This document shows positions 8,261-17,030 of a stretch of DNA of 64,000 nt, in pieces. Where the stretch lies: NCBI RefSeq assembly GCF_011758645.1, contig NZ_JAAMOZ010000001.1, positions 2,108,001 through 2,172,000 of the forward strand. Reading direction: 5' to 3'. The notes under the pieces are model-generated. The model saw only the letters and a program-made list of their open reading frames with translations. It was not told the origin of the DNA and ran no database searches. The position numbers and the translations under genes were made by a program. Every line of letters starts with the position of its first letter. Positions within the stretch are counted from its first letter, which is position 1. Source of the stretch: Brooklawnia cerclae (GTDB lineage: Bacteria > Actinomycetota > Actinomycetes > Propionibacteriales > Propionibacteriaceae).

Positions 8261-8623
8261 GTGAGCCTGCGACGCTTCCTCGGCTGGGAGCAGCGCACCG
8301 TCACCGTCGAGCGGGACGGCCGGACCGTCACCACCGCCGAGCCCGAGTACGACGACTGGGAGCGCGCGATCCAGATCGCCTACGACGACTGGCGAGGCGA
8401 CGTCTGCCCCGACTGCGGCCAGCCCCTCAGTGTCTCCCTGCTCGACCGTGAGCATCCGGATGGCCACCGCTGGGTGGCCGGATTCCAGGAGTGCCGATCC
8501 TGTGCGGCCCTGGAGGAGGCCCGGCATAAGCAGTCCGAGACGGACGAGCAGCGCCGCAAAGTCTTCAAGGGAGTATTCATCCCCACCGGCCATCGCAGAT
8601 GGCATGTGAAGCGCATCGACTGA
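8261..8623 (+). CDS. Tail assembly chaperone T part (zinc-ribbon, probable frameshift product)
   Basis: The frame encodes SLRRFLGWEQRTVTVE, then DWERAIQIAYDDW, and two CxxC pairs (CPDCGQ and ECRSCAALEEARHK) that look like a zinc ribbon. Related frames sit between G and tape measure genes in many actinobacterial phages. The frame is open back to 8177, in the minus-one frame relative to the G gene, and overlaps its end. The only start codon in the usual place is GTG 8261, which lacks a well-placed ribosome-binding site, so production as a G-T fusion is more likely than independent translation. The coordinates given are for the part beginning at GTG. Confidence 0.6.
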   Translation: MSLRRFLGWEQRTVTVERDGRTVTTAEPEYDDWERAIQIAYDDWRGDVCPDCGQPLSVSLLDREHPDGHRWVAGFQECRSCAALEEARHKQSETDEQRRKVFKGVFIPTGHRRWHVKRID

Positions 8624-8648
8624 CAACTACATCGCGGGGGGTGGGCTC

Positions 8649-11558
8649 ATGGCCGGAGCGACCTCTGTCGGCGGGCGCACCGTCACTGTCAGGCTCGCCG
8701 CGAACGTCGACGGCTTCACCGCCGGGATGGCCAAGGCGAAGAAGTCCGCCGACGAGTTCGCCAAGGCCACCTCCACCGCTTCACAGACGCAGGAGTGGAA
8801 GACCGCATCCACGACCATGATCGCCACCGGTGCGGCCATGGTCGGGGCGTTCGCTGCCGCCACCGCCAAGGCGAGCGAGTTCGACTCGTCCATGTCGAAG
8901 GTCGCCGCGACCGGCGACGACGCACGCGGCAACCTCGACGGCCTGCGCGCCGCCGCGATGGAGTGGGGGGCGGCCACCAAGTATTCGGCCGACGAGGCGG
9001 CGGGCGGCATCGAGTCTCTGCTCAAGGCGGGCGTCTCGGCCACCGACGTGATCGGCGGGGGCCTGGAGGGCGCTCTCAACCTGGCCGCTACCGGCAACCT
9101 CAGCGTCGCCGACTCGGCGGAGGTCGCCGCCACCGCGATGACCCAATTCGGGCTCGCAGGGTCCGACGTCCCCCACATTGCCGACCTGATCGCTGCCGGT
9201 GCCGGGAAGGCCCAGGGCGAGGTCTCCGACATGTCGGCGGCCCTCAACCAATCCGGGCTGGTGGCGAGCCAATTCGGCTTGTCGATCGAGGAGACGACAG
9301 GCTCACTGGCCGCGTTCGCATCGGCGGGATTGGTCGGCTCCGACGCGGGCACCTCGTTCAAGAGCATGCTCCTCCAGCTGGCCGCCCCGTCCGGCAAGGC
9401 CGCGACGCTCATGTCCGACCTGGGGATCGCCGCCTACGACGCCAACGGGAACTTCGTCGGCATGTCCGCACTGGCCGGTCAGCTCCAGGACAAGCTCGGC
9501 GGACTCGACCAGGCGAGCCGCGACTCGGCGCTCGGCATCATCTTCGGAACCGATGCGATCCGCGCCGCCAACGTCCTCTATCAGCAGGGCGCCGACGGAA
9601 TCGACGAGTGGACGAGCAAGGTCGACGACGCCGGGTACGCCGCAGAGTCCGCCGCGATCCAGCAGGACAACCTCTCTGGCGACATCGAGAAGCTGTCCGG
9701 CTCCTTCGACACTCTGCTGATCTCCGCCGGCGAGGCGTCGAGCAATGGGCTCCGGCCGATCGTGCAGGATCTCACTGGCTTCGTTGACCTCCTCGGGCGT
9801 CACGGCGACGCTGTCGGGACCATTCTCGGCATCACCGGGGCGCTCGGCGGCTTCCTGATCGCCGCCGGGTCGGTGATGAAGGCCGTCACCGCCGTGTCGG
9901 AGTTCCGCTCAGCCATGGAGACGCTGCCGAAGTACGTGCAGACGGGCGTCGGCTCGCTCGGGCGGCTGTCTGTGGCTGCCGGGCTGACTGCCGCCGGGAT
10001 CGGCGTCATGAGCGCGATCGGCAGCCGCATCCAGGACAGCATGGATTCGTCCCGGATGTCGGTCGACCAGATGACCACCGCGCTGGAGATCTACGCCCGC
10101 ACCACTGACCAGGCCGCCATCGACCACGGCTTCGAGCAAGCCCTCGCCGGATCGTCGTACGCCGTCAAGGACATGTCGACCGCCATGCGCATGCTGCGCG
10201 AGGACGGCGGCGGAGCCATGGAGGGCTTCGAGACGTGGGTGATGGGCATTGCCGGGATGAAGGGCAACTTCGCGATGGTCCGGGAGGAGCTGGACAAGCT
10301 CGACCAAGGGCTTGCTCAGCTCGATCCTGACACCGCCGCGCGCGCGTTCATCACCCTCCGGTCGAGCTTCGAGGGCTATTCCGACGCCGACATTGTCGAA
10401 GCCCTTCCGGAATACGCCGATTCGCTGCGGCAAGTGGCGCTGGAGGCCGGGGTAGCGAGCGTCTCGAACGAGGAACTCGTGCGCTGGATGGGCGGCGTCA
10501 AGCCCGAATCCGTGATCGCCGCCGAGGCCCTGTCCGAACTCGGATACGCCCACGTGGACGCCGGAGCCTCCGCCGAGGAGCAGGCCGACGCTCTTGAGCA
10601 GCTCATGCAGACCCAGGAGGAGATGGCCGACGCCGCGATCGCCGCGTCGAACTCCCAGATCGGGTACGCCAAGGCACTGGAGGACGCGGCTTCGGCGGCA
10701 GAGGCCGAAGGAATCACCATCGACCAGAGCACCGGCAAGATCAACGTCTTCGCCAACGAGGCCAGCCGTGACGCCCAATCAGCACTGAACGACCTGGCCG
10801 ACGCCGCGTTCGCCAACCGCGACGCCATGCAGCAGAACGGCGCGAGCGTCGAGGATCTGACCGCCTACACACAGAAGGCCCGAGACGAGTTCATCAACGC
10901 CGCGACCCAGATGGGTCTCACCGGCGACCAGGCCGCCGCGCTCGCTGACTCCTACGGCCTCATCCCCGGGCAGGTGACCACGAACGTCTCGACGCCCGGC
11001 GCCGAGGCGAGCCAGTCACAGGTGGACACGCTGCACCGCAAGCTGGACGAGCTTCCGCCGAACACGGCCGCCTACATCCAGTCGATCTGGGACTCGCAGG
11101 GGTACGGCGCGGCTCTCGACGCGCTGTACAACATCACCAGCACGCCGTGGGTCGTCACCGTCCAGACGGCATTCTCGGAGACCAACCGGGCCGCCTACAA
11201 CATTGGTGCGCCCGGGCGTGCCGGTGGCGGCGCCGTCTGGGGGCCAGGGACGGCAACGTCCGACTCGATCCACGCCCTGCTGTCCAACGGCGAGTATGTG
11301 ATGCGCACATGGGCGGCCGAGCGAATCGGCTACGACCGCCTGGCGCACATGAACGCGACCGGCGACATGCCCGCGTTCGCCGACGGCGGGCGGGCGTCGC
11401 TGGCGAAGGCAGCTCCCTACATGGCGCCGATCACGGGACAGTCCGCACAGCCCGGCACGCCGACGACGGTCAGCAAGGTCTTCCAGATCAACCAGGTCGA
11501 TGACCCGGCCGCGACCGCCGCAGCGATCGACCGTCGCGACACCGCCTATCGGGTCTAG
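8649..11558 (+). CDS. Tail tape measure protein
   Basis: At 969 residues this is the longest protein of the phage. It is helical and alanine rich, with a TP901-1/phage-minor-tail-type core (SKVAATGDDARGNLDGLRAA, then EWGAATKYSADEAAGGIESL near residues 80-125), hydrophobic segments near residues 55-75 and 390-415, and coiled coils through the middle. Near residues 855-920 it has a glycine-rich GRAGGGAVWGPGTATSDSI stretch common at tape measure ends. Tape measures set tail length and are ejected during infection; at about 1.5 angstrom per residue this predicts a tail near 145 nm. No lysozyme or peptidase domain is evident. ATG 8649 follows a GGGGGGTGGG ribosome-binding region. Confidence 0.9.
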   Translation: MAGATSVGGRTVTVRLAANVDGFTAGMAKAKKSADEFAKATSTASQTQEWKTASTTMIATGAAMVGAFAAATAKASEFDSSMSKVAATGDDARGNLDGLRAAAMEWGAATKYSADEAAGGIESLLKAGVSATDVIGGGLEGALNLAATGNLSVADSAEVAATAMTQFGLAGSDVPHIADLIAAGAGKAQGEVSDMSAALNQSGLVASQFGLSIEETTGSLAAFASAGLVGSDAGTSFKSMLLQLAAPSGKAATLMSDLGIAAYDANGNFVGMSALAGQLQDKLGGLDQASRDSALGIIFGTDAIRAANVLYQQGADGIDEWTSKVDDAGYAAESAAIQQDNLSGDIEKLSGSFDTLLISAGEASSNGLRPIVQDLTGFVDLLGRHGDAVGTILGITGALGGFLIAAGSVMKAVTAVSEFRSAMETLPKYVQTGVGSLGRLSVAAGLTAAGIGVMSAIGSRIQDSMDSSRMSVDQMTTALEIYARTTDQAAIDHGFEQALAGSSYAVKDMSTAMRMLREDGGGAMEGFETWVMGIAGMKGNFAMVREELDKLDQGLAQLDPDTAARAFITLRSSFEGYSDADIVEALPEYADSLRQVALEAGVASVSNEELVRWMGGVKPESVIAAEALSELGYAHVDAGASAEEQADALEQLMQTQEEMADAAIAASNSQIGYAKALEDAASAAEAEGITIDQSTGKINVFANEASRDAQSALNDLADAAFANRDAMQQNGASVEDLTAYTQKARDEFINAATQMGLTGDQAAALADSYGLIPGQVTTNVSTPGAEASQSQVDTLHRKLDELPPNTAAYIQSIWDSQGYGAALDALYNITSTPWVVTVQTAFSETNRAAYNIGAPGRAGGGAVWGPGTATSDSIHALLSNGEYVMRTWAAERIGYDRLAHMNATGDMPAFADGGRASLAKAAPYMAPITGQSAQPGTPTTVSKVFQINQVDDPAATAAAIDRRDTAYRV

Positions 11559-11567
11559 GAGGGGCGC

Positions 11568-12425
11568 ATGTCGAATCCTGGCTTGAGTCTGAACGGCCTG
11601 TCCCTCATCGGCGTCGACGCGCAGGGTGTCGTCTGGCACGAGCCGGAGATCAACTGGTGGGATGCACCCGCTCCGAGCTACTCGTCTGGCAAGCGCCCGA
11701 GAGCGAACGGCGTGTGGGCCGGGGACGCCTGGCTGGCAGGCCGGACCGTCACCGTCAAGGGGTCGCTGACCGCTCCGTCGCACGACGCGGCGGTCGCCGC
11801 CCTCGACCAGCTTCACGCGGCGAGCAGGCTCACCCTCACGCCGCTGGTGATGACCGACGCAGGCCGCGTGCAGACGGTGCAGGTGCGCCGCTCCGACGAG
11901 ACCCTGGTCGACTGGTCCTCCCAGCTCAGCCCGTCGTACTCGTCCCAGTTCCTCGCGCCCGACCCTCGCAAGCTCGGCACCGCGCTGACCGCCACCACGG
12001 GCCTGCCCTCGGTGACCGGCGGCCTGACCGTCGGTGCGAGCGAGACTCTCGGCACGCTGCCGCTGATCATCGACGCGCAGGTCGTGTCCGGATTCGTCCG
12101 GCTCGCCAATCCCGGCACCATGTCCGGTCCGGTCGTCGTCCGTATCGACGGACCGATCGAGGGGCCGATCGTGACGCATCTCAACTCGGGGCGCCAGCTC
12201 GTCTTCGCATCGTCGCTGACTCTCGGGGCGGGCGAGTACGTCGTGGTCGACATGGACGCTCACACCGTTCTCGCGCAGGGCCAGGAGACGGCATCTCGTG
12301 CCCGCTGGGTCACCGGTCGCGGCTGGTCGGCGTTCGAGCCCGGCATCAACACGTGGGCGCTGTCCCAGGCGGGCGACGCCGCAGGCGGACTGCTGACCGT
12401 GACCACTCAACCGGCGTGGCTGTGA
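11568..12425 (+). CDS. Distal tail-like minor tail protein
   Basis: A 285-residue protein directly after the tape measure gene, the place of the distal tail (Dit) hub. It is beta rich with few cysteines. The N-terminal part (residues 1-130) contains ANGVWAGDAWLAGRTVTVKG and a YSSQFLAPDPRKLG motif, both like the siphovirus Dit barrel; the second half (about 140-285) resembles a galectin-like or carbohydrate-contacting barrel with PLIIDAQVVSGFVRLANPG. The ATG lies nine bases after the tape measure stop behind GGAGGGG. Dit rings connect the tube to the baseplate and receptor-binding proteins. Confidence 0.7.
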   Translation: MSNPGLSLNGLSLIGVDAQGVVWHEPEINWWDAPAPSYSSGKRPRANGVWAGDAWLAGRTVTVKGSLTAPSHDAAVAALDQLHAASRLTLTPLVMTDAGRVQTVQVRRSDETLVDWSSQLSPSYSSQFLAPDPRKLGTALTATTGLPSVTGGLTVGASETLGTLPLIIDAQVVSGFVRLANPGTMSGPVVVRIDGPIEGPIVTHLNSGRQLVFASSLTLGAGEYVVVDMDAHTVLAQGQETASRARWVTGRGWSAFEPGINTWALSQAGDAAGGLLTVTTQPAWL

Positions 12426-12434
12426 GGTGACCTG

Positions 12435-13565
12435 ATGGCACTGGCGTGGATCGCGTGCGAATCGACGACCGGGGAGCCGATCTGCGACCTGCCAGACCTG
12501 AGCATCGACGAGATCGGCTCCACACTGTGCGGCTACTGGTCCGGGCCCGGATCGCTCCCGATTCCCGGAGCGCCAGCGGACTGGCGGCGCGCCATCGCCC
12601 CGTGGGCCAGCTATCTCGTCCTCCTCGACGACGACACTCCCGTCTGGGGGGGATGGACGACGTCCAGCAAGCTGACCGAGGACGACGAGGCGACATTCGG
12701 GGTCGCATCGTGGGAGGCGCACCTCGCCAAGCGCTACTGCGGAAACACCGCCTACAATGCCGTCGCCGAGACCCAGATCGTCGCCGGAGTCCTCGCCTCC
12801 TATGTCGCCGACGGCGGCCCGGCGATGCTCGTCGAGGTGCTGTCCGACTCGGCGGCAGGTGACCTCAACGTTTCCGACGCCGATGACCGAACCGTTCTGT
12901 CGGTGCTCTCCGAGATATCCGGCCGGGAGGGCGGCCCGGAGTGGACCGTGACATGGCGGCATCTGACCGGCCCGGAGCGCTACATCCCCGTCGTGCAGGT
13001 CGCGCCACGCATCGGGCAGACGGTACCCTCCGGGTTCGCCCCGTCGGCTGTCTTCGACATGCCCGGATGCCTGTCCAGCTTCGAGCGCGGCGAGGACTGG
13101 GCGGACGGCAAGGGCGCTAACGACGTGATGGCGACGGCTGTCGCCGACGGAAACGACCGTCTCACCTCCGGCCATTTCGCTTTCAACGATCCCGACCGGC
13201 CGAAACTCGAATACCGGTGGACGCCGTCGACCTCGATCACCGAGGAGTCCACGCTCCGGTCGCACGCCGCGTCCAAGCTGGCCGTCGCCAAGGACGGCGC
13301 GACCACATGGTCGCTGTCCGCTGCCGTCGAGTCCGCCCCCCGGCTCGGCGTCGACTGGAGCGTCGGCGACGATATCGGCTACTCCATCGCTCATCCGTCG
13401 GTGTCCGATCCGCTCCGCGACACGTCCGGGGCACAGGTCGCCGACTCCGAAGGCCGCCCGCTGTGGCAGCCGGTCACCGGCACCGCCCGCTGCATCGGCT
13501 GGAAGCTCACCCTGTCCGGAGTCCAGACGGTCACCCCGATCCTGCACGACGCCGAGGAGGTCTGA
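12435..13565 (+). CDS. Minor tail protein, baseplate hub-like
   Basis: A 376-residue protein after the Dit-like gene, in the position of the Gp37/tail-lysin hub of actinobacterial siphoviruses. It opens with a strand-rich region holding two cysteines, then WASYLVLLDDDTPVWGGW near residues 53-73 (a common feature of hub proteins that reads as a strand-turn-strand) and FGVASWEAHLAKRY. The C-terminal third has GVDWSVGDDIGYSIAHPSVSD and ends in a final VQTVTPIL strand. No catalytic peptidase motif is visible. It probably forms the trimeric hub below the Dit ring. Role inferred from order and pattern. Confidence 0.65.
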   Translation: MALAWIACESTTGEPICDLPDLSIDEIGSTLCGYWSGPGSLPIPGAPADWRRAIAPWASYLVLLDDDTPVWGGWTTSSKLTEDDEATFGVASWEAHLAKRYCGNTAYNAVAETQIVAGVLASYVADGGPAMLVEVLSDSAAGDLNVSDADDRTVLSVLSEISGREGGPEWTVTWRHLTGPERYIPVVQVAPRIGQTVPSGFAPSAVFDMPGCLSSFERGEDWADGKGANDVMATAVADGNDRLTSGHFAFNDPDRPKLEYRWTPSTSITEESTLRSHAASKLAVAKDGATTWSLSAAVESAPRLGVDWSVGDDIGYSIAHPSVSDPLRDTSGAQVADSEGRPLWQPVTGTARCIGWKLTLSGVQTVTPILHDAEEV

Positions 13566-13567
13566 CA

Positions 13568-14194
13568 GTGGCGAATCTCGCCGACGTGATGCCGTCCGGA
13601 GACGGATGGATGGTCCAGGACATCGCCAAAATGAAGACCGACCAGGCCGAGGCGCTCGCGGCGATCCGCAGCAGCTTCGCAGGGCCTATCGACTTCTTGC
13701 TTCACCAGACCCAGTTCTCCGAGGCGTCGCCGGGATCAGCGACCGCGCTGACCTTCGACCCGCTCACCGCCGACATCCCCCTGACGTGGGTAGCCTTCGA
13801 CGCCGCAGCCGACGCGACACTGGAGGTGACGACGTCGTCGACGGGGAGCATCTCCTACCAGTGCGGAGGGATGCTGATCGCCGGATCGCGCTATGGAGCC
13901 ACGACGATCGCCACGATCGGCATGGAGGTGATGGATGAGAACGGCATCCAGCTTCGCCCGCCGCAAAACGGGGATGGGAACTACAGCCACGTCTTCGTCG
14001 GCACCTCGGAGCTTGTGCGGGTCGCGAACGCCGGATCAGGTCACATGCACCGGCTGGACATGATGCCGCACACGACATACGTGCTGCGATGCCGACGTGG
14101 CTATCAGGCGACCCCGTACAGCGGCATTACCACTGGCGGCGCGCAAGTGATCTTCCAGGGCACGGCGCTGACCGTCACCAAGCTCGGAATCTGA
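13568..14194 (+). CDS. Minor tail protein, unknown fold
   Basis: A 208-residue protein; the GTG at 13568, three bases after the previous stop, is the start because the upstream part of the frame only shadows the hub gene. The N-terminal 45 residues are helical (VMPSGDGWMVQDIAKMKTDQ), probably a trimerising stalk, followed by beta-rich sequence with repeated Gly/Thr turns. This short-helix plus beta-sandwich layout is common in lower baseplate or receptor-binding proteins. It lies between the hub and the longer tail fibre gene. Function beyond a virion role cannot be read from sequence. Confidence 0.6.
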   Translation: MANLADVMPSGDGWMVQDIAKMKTDQAEALAAIRSSFAGPIDFLLHQTQFSEASPGSATALTFDPLTADIPLTWVAFDAAADATLEVTTSSTGSISYQCGGMLIAGSRYGATTIATIGMEVMDENGIQLRPPQNGDGNYSHVFVGTSELVRVANAGSGHMHRLDMMPHTTYVLRCRRGYQATPYSGITTGGAQVIFQGTALTVTKLGI

Positions 14195-14203
14195 GGAGGA
14201 CGC

Positions 14204-15196
14204 ATGACAATCCACGCGTGGCCGCTCGACGCGGTCGACGGCTCCCCGGCCTATCACGGCCGGAGTCTGCGTCTGGCCGGTCTGGCCCCGCTGATGCCGG
14301 GTGCGACGGCGACTCGCCCGCTGGGCGGGGTGTCGTGTGTGCGGCCTGGGACCCCCGACAGCGTGCTGGCAGCGTCGAGCACGCAGGTGACGCTCCATCC
14401 GCACGCCGGGCAGATCGATATCGGGCTGGGCCTGTCGGGGCCGTACGGGTATGCGGTGGAGGCCGACGAACAGGTGGCGTTGTCGGCGGCGCACGCGTCG
14501 TACACCCGCTGGGATCTCGCCTATCTGACCCTCAACGATCCGGCGGAGGGCGGCACCGGCTCGGCTCCGGAGGTGACGTTCCATGTGGCGGTCGGCACGG
14601 CCGCCGCGTCTCCTGCCGATCCGGCGGTCCCGTCGGACGCGCATCTGGTGCTGGGCCGTGTCGTGGTGCCGCCTGCCGGGACCGGCGATCCGTCGGTGGT
14701 GTGGCTGGCTCCGCGTATGGCGGGCGCTGACGGCGTCCCCCACTTCGCCACCGCGTCCGCCCGTGACGCCGCGGTCCCGTCCCCGTGGGCCGGGCAGGCG
14801 GCGACGACCGGCAGCGGATCGGGATTGTCGTGGTGGGTGCATGACGGCAGCCAGTGGGAGCAACTTGCTCGACTGTGGAGGGCTGCGGGTGACGGCGACG
14901 ATGTGGTGGCCGGTGGCCCGTGGCCGTCTGGCTCTCCGCTGCTGCTCCAGGTCGGCTCTGCGGTCATCTCACTCGATGTCAATGGTTACGGGTCGATCAC
15001 CTGGCCGCGTGCGTTCCCTAGCGGCCTCATCGGGTTCGTGGCCTTCAACGGAGACGGTGCTGCGCGGCCGAACGGCTATATCGTCCCGGGAACTGCGACC
15101 TCTGGCAGCGTGCAGGGTCACATCCGGATGATGGTCGGCGCTGCTGCTGTCGGGTCAGGCCAGGCGAGGGTGAACTACATTGCGGCGGGGTGGTGA
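14204..15196 (+). CDS. Tail fibre / receptor-binding-like protein
   Basis: A 330-residue beta-rich protein, the last large tail gene before lysis. The N-terminal two thirds contains WDLAYLTLNDPAEGG and a strand-rich TEVT-type barrel as in baseplate upper proteins (BppU-like). Around residues 175-240 it has the PHFATASARDAAVPSPWAG and GSGLSWWVHDGSQWEQL segments often seen at the neck of phage fibres. The C terminus (from about 250) forms a small Gly/Ser-rich head that could contact the receptor. ATG 14204 follows GAGGAGG. Codon use near 14,250-15,190 is richer in TCG/GTG than upstream, hinting at a modular origin. Confidence 0.6.
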   Translation: MTIHAWPLDAVDGSPAYHGRSLRLAGLAPLMPGATATRPLGGVSCVRPGTPDSVLAASSTQVTLHPHAGQIDIGLGLSGPYGYAVEADEQVALSAAHASYTRWDLAYLTLNDPAEGGTGSAPEVTFHVAVGTAAASPADPAVPSDAHLVLGRVVVPPAGTGDPSVVWLAPRMAGADGVPHFATASARDAAVPSPWAGQAATTGSGSGLSWWVHDGSQWEQLARLWRAAGDGDDVVAGGPWPSGSPLLLQVGSAVISLDVNGYGSITWPRAFPSGLIGFVAFNGDGAARPNGYIVPGTATSGSVQGHIRMMVGAAAVGSGQARVNYIAAGW

Positions 15197-15270
15197 GGGT
15201 GAACATGCCCGAGGAGCGCACCTCCGGCTGGTGCACCTGCAACCTGCCCTACATCACCGACGAGGACTGA
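15193..15270 (+). CDS. Possible 25-residue peptide between fibre and membrane protein genes
   Basis: A short frame from GTG 15193, overlapping the fibre stop, or from ATG 15205, ending at TGA 15268. From ATG it reads MPEERTSGWCTCNLPYITDE plus one residue, with a CTC cysteine pair. It fills the gap between the fibre gene and the next gene, whose start (MPEEHAEPW) repeats the MPEE opening, so a small duplication or start-site remnant is also possible. Short peptides in this slot are known in other phage groups. Supported by position only. Confidence 0.35.
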   Translation: MRVNMPEERTSGWCTCNLPYITDED

Positions 15271-15274
15271 GCCC

Positions 15275-15577
15275 ATGCCCGAGGAGCACGCCGAACCGTG
15301 GACGATGGGCGAGCTCGCCCGCTCCTACGAACGGTTAGCGGCGTCGGTCGAGAAGATCAACGACAAGCTCGACTCGGATCGCTTCGTGACCCGCGCCGAG
15401 TGGGAGCAGCGCATCACAGCCGTCGACGAGACGACGGCGCAGCTCCGGGCCGGACTGGAGGCCGTCAAGCCCGCGAAGACCCCCATCTGGCAGGTCGTGA
15501 CGGTCGGGATCTCGCTGGCCATGATGATGATCTCCCTCGTCGGGATGATCATCGCGCTGATCAACCTCGCGCCCTGA
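15275..15577 (+). CDS. Coiled-coil protein with C-terminal membrane segment (holin/haemolysin-XhlA-like)
   Basis: A 100-residue protein with a helical, charged N-terminal 70 residues (ELARSYERLAASVEKINDKL and later) and one strongly hydrophobic segment near residues 73-97 (VVTVGISLAMMMISLVGMII). The layout of coiled coil then C-terminal membrane helix resembles XhlA and DUF2746-type lysis-associated proteins. It lies directly before the endolysin gene, so it probably helps anchor or activate lysis together with the holin at 16.6 kb. A hairpin terminator follows. The ATG at 15275 is four bases after the small peptide frame. Confidence 0.65.
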   Translation: MPEEHAEPWTMGELARSYERLAASVEKINDKLDSDRFVTRAEWEQRITAVDETTAQLRAGLEAVKPAKTPIWQVVTVGISLAMMMISLVGMIIALINLAP

Positions 15578-15600
15578 GCCCACCCCCAGAACCACCTGCA

Positions 15601-15628
15601 AGCCCTCGCCATCCGGTGAGGGCTTTTC
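15601..15628 (+). terminator. Rho-independent terminator before the endolysin gene
   Basis: An inverted repeat, AGCCCTC, eight-base loop, then GAGGGCT followed by TTT, lies in the 77-base gap between the membrane protein gene and the endolysin gene. It would end or attenuate the tail transcript and may give the lysis genes lower or separate expression. No strong promoter is visible between it and ATG 15655. Confidence 0.7.
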
Positions 15629-15654
15629 TCGCGCCCGAAACCCAGGAGTGAAGC

Positions 15655-16626
15655 ATGAAGGACTGGGACAGTCTCATCGCCGACGTCGACAAGATCATCG
15701 GCGTCCACTACACCGCTGGCCGCGAGGGCAAGGCGATCAGCAAGATCGTCCTGCACCACAACGCCGGAACCCTGACCGTCGACCAGTGCTACGACGTGTG
15801 GCAGACCCGCGAGGCGTCCGCGCACTATCAGGTCGAGACCTCCGGCCGTATCGGCCAACTCGTCAACGATGTCGACACCGCCTGGCACGCCGGGGACTGG
15901 GCGACCAACCTCACCTCGATCGGCATCGAGCACGCCAACAACGCTCTTGCACCCGGCTGGACGATCAGCGAGGCGACCCTCGACAACGGGGCTCATCTCG
16001 TGGCCGCACTCTGCCGCCACTACGGGCTGGGGCGGCCGGCGTGGGGAATCAACGTCTTCCCCCACTCGCGGTTCTCCTCGACCTCATGTCCCGGCGCGAT
16101 CGCCGGGGCACAGAACACCGCCTACATGGCCCGCGCGCAGGCCTACTACGACGGCACCCAAACCACAACTCAGGAGGATGACGACATGGACGCAGAAACG
16201 AAGACGTGGATCAAGGAGACTCGGGACAGAGTCCTCGGTCTGGGCGTGCAGCGCTACGGCGCAGACGGCAGCCCCAACAGGGTCCTCGACACCGGCGACG
16301 GAGAGTACATCCTCAACGCGATCGGCAACGCCGTCACCGAGGTCTTCGAGCGGAGCTTCGACCGGGCGGGCGGGCCGACCGGCACCACCAATTTGCACCA
16401 GACCGTGGCCTGGCTGGACGCCAATCTCAACTCGATCCGGGATCTCATCAACGGCTTCCAGGCCCGGATTGCCGGGCTGGAGGAGGCCCTCAAGCAGGTC
16501 GGCGGCGGGACCGTCGACACCGACACCATCGTCGCGGCCGTCACCAAGGCCGTGTCCGATGCGATCGACGCCGAGATCGACTCGGCGACCGTCACCCTCA
16601 GCACCACACAGGAGGCACAGTCATGA
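15655..16626 (+). CDS. Endolysin, N-acetylmuramoyl-L-alanine amidase (Amidase_2)
   Basis: A 323-residue lysis enzyme. Residues 1 to about 165 form an Amidase_2/PGRP domain that cuts the amide bond between muramic acid and the stem peptide: IVLHHNAG (about 37-44) supplies one zinc His, SAHYQVETSGRIGQLV a strand, and FPHSRFSSTSCPG (about 137-149) the second His and the Cys ligand. Residues 178-323 are a helical, charged region unlike known wall-binding repeats. ATG 16186 inside the gene has a perfect AGGAGG ribosome-binding site (see the nested feature). The gene precedes the holin and its stop overlaps the holin start. Confidence 0.88.
   Translation: MKDWDSLIADVDKIIGVHYTAGREGKAISKIVLHHNAGTLTVDQCYDVWQTREASAHYQVETSGRIGQLVNDVDTAWHAGDWATNLTSIGIEHANNALAPGWTISEATLDNGAHLVAALCRHYGLGRPAWGINVFPHSRFSSTSCPGAIAGAQNTAYMARAQAYYDGTQTTTQEDDDMDAETKTWIKETRDRVLGLGVQRYGADGSPNRVLDTGDGEYILNAIGNAVTEVFERSFDRAGGPTGTTNLHQTVAWLDANLNSIRDLINGFQARIAGLEEALKQVGGGTVDTDTIVAAVTKAVSDAIDAEIDSATVTLSTTQEAQS
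16186..16626 (+). CDS. Nested in-frame C-terminal endolysin fragment (internal start)
   Basis: ATG 16186 is codon 178 of the endolysin, placed exactly where the amidase domain ends. AGGAGG at 16172-16177 lies eight bases upstream, an ideal spacing. The 146-residue product would be the C-terminal helical region alone (MDAETKTWIKETRDRVLGLG onward). Some endolysins are known to form complexes of full-length enzyme with extra wall-binding domains made from an internal start. The case here is inferred from the strong signal and its location at a domain border. Confidence 0.55.
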   Translation: MDAETKTWIKETRDRVLGLGVQRYGADGSPNRVLDTGDGEYILNAIGNAVTEVFERSFDRAGGPTGTTNLHQTVAWLDANLNSIRDLINGFQARIAGLEEALKQVGGGTVDTDTIVAAVTKAVSDAIDAEIDSATVTLSTTQEAQS

Positions 16627-17027
16627 TCTCCCGCATCTCCGCATGGCTGACCGCCGCCCGCCGTCAGGCGATCCAGGCGGCCGTCGCTACGATCGTGGTC
16701 GCCCTCCAGGGGCTCGGCCTGATCACCAGCCCCCAGGGCGACGCGGTCACCAACCTGGCCGCAGGCATCCTGTCCACGGCGGTCGCGCTCCTGGCGCTGG
16801 CCAACCTCGACGGCTCGCAGAAGGCCACGTGGCTGGCCACCCAGCTGCGTGCGACCCTCTACACCCTGGCTGGTGGCGTCGGTGTCGCTTTGGTCGCGTT
16901 CTCGATCGCCTCCGATGCGCAGGTGACGCAGGTCCTCGCGGTGATCTCGGCGGCTCTGACGGTCGCGCAGGCACTCGTGGCCGTCGTCAACGCGCCCATC
17001 ACTGTGGCCGCCACCACCCAGGAGTAG
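16623..17027 (+). CDS. Holin
   Basis: A 134-residue membrane protein starting at ATG 16623, whose first bases overlap the endolysin stop (ATGA). It has a short basic N terminus (SAWLTAARRQ) and three to four hydrophobic stretches (about residues 19-35, 44-60, 72-92 and 98-120), consistent with a small holin that forms holes in the membrane so the amidase can reach the wall. Genes of this size after an amidase are the standard lysis cassette in actinobacterial phages. The part of the frame upstream of the ATG is a shadow of the endolysin gene. Confidence 0.75.
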   Translation: MISRISAWLTAARRQAIQAAVATIVVALQGLGLITSPQGDAVTNLAAGILSTAVALLALANLDGSQKATWLATQLRATLYTLAGGVGVALVAFSIASDAQVTQVLAVISAALTVAQALVAVVNAPITVAATTQE

Positions 17028-17030
17028 CCC

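Noticed and set aside
11016-13547. Long minus-strand open frame (843 codons) opposite tail genes
   Set aside because: It shadows well-supported tail genes in a GC-rich region; its composition is Arg/Gly/Asp repetitive and it has no domain.
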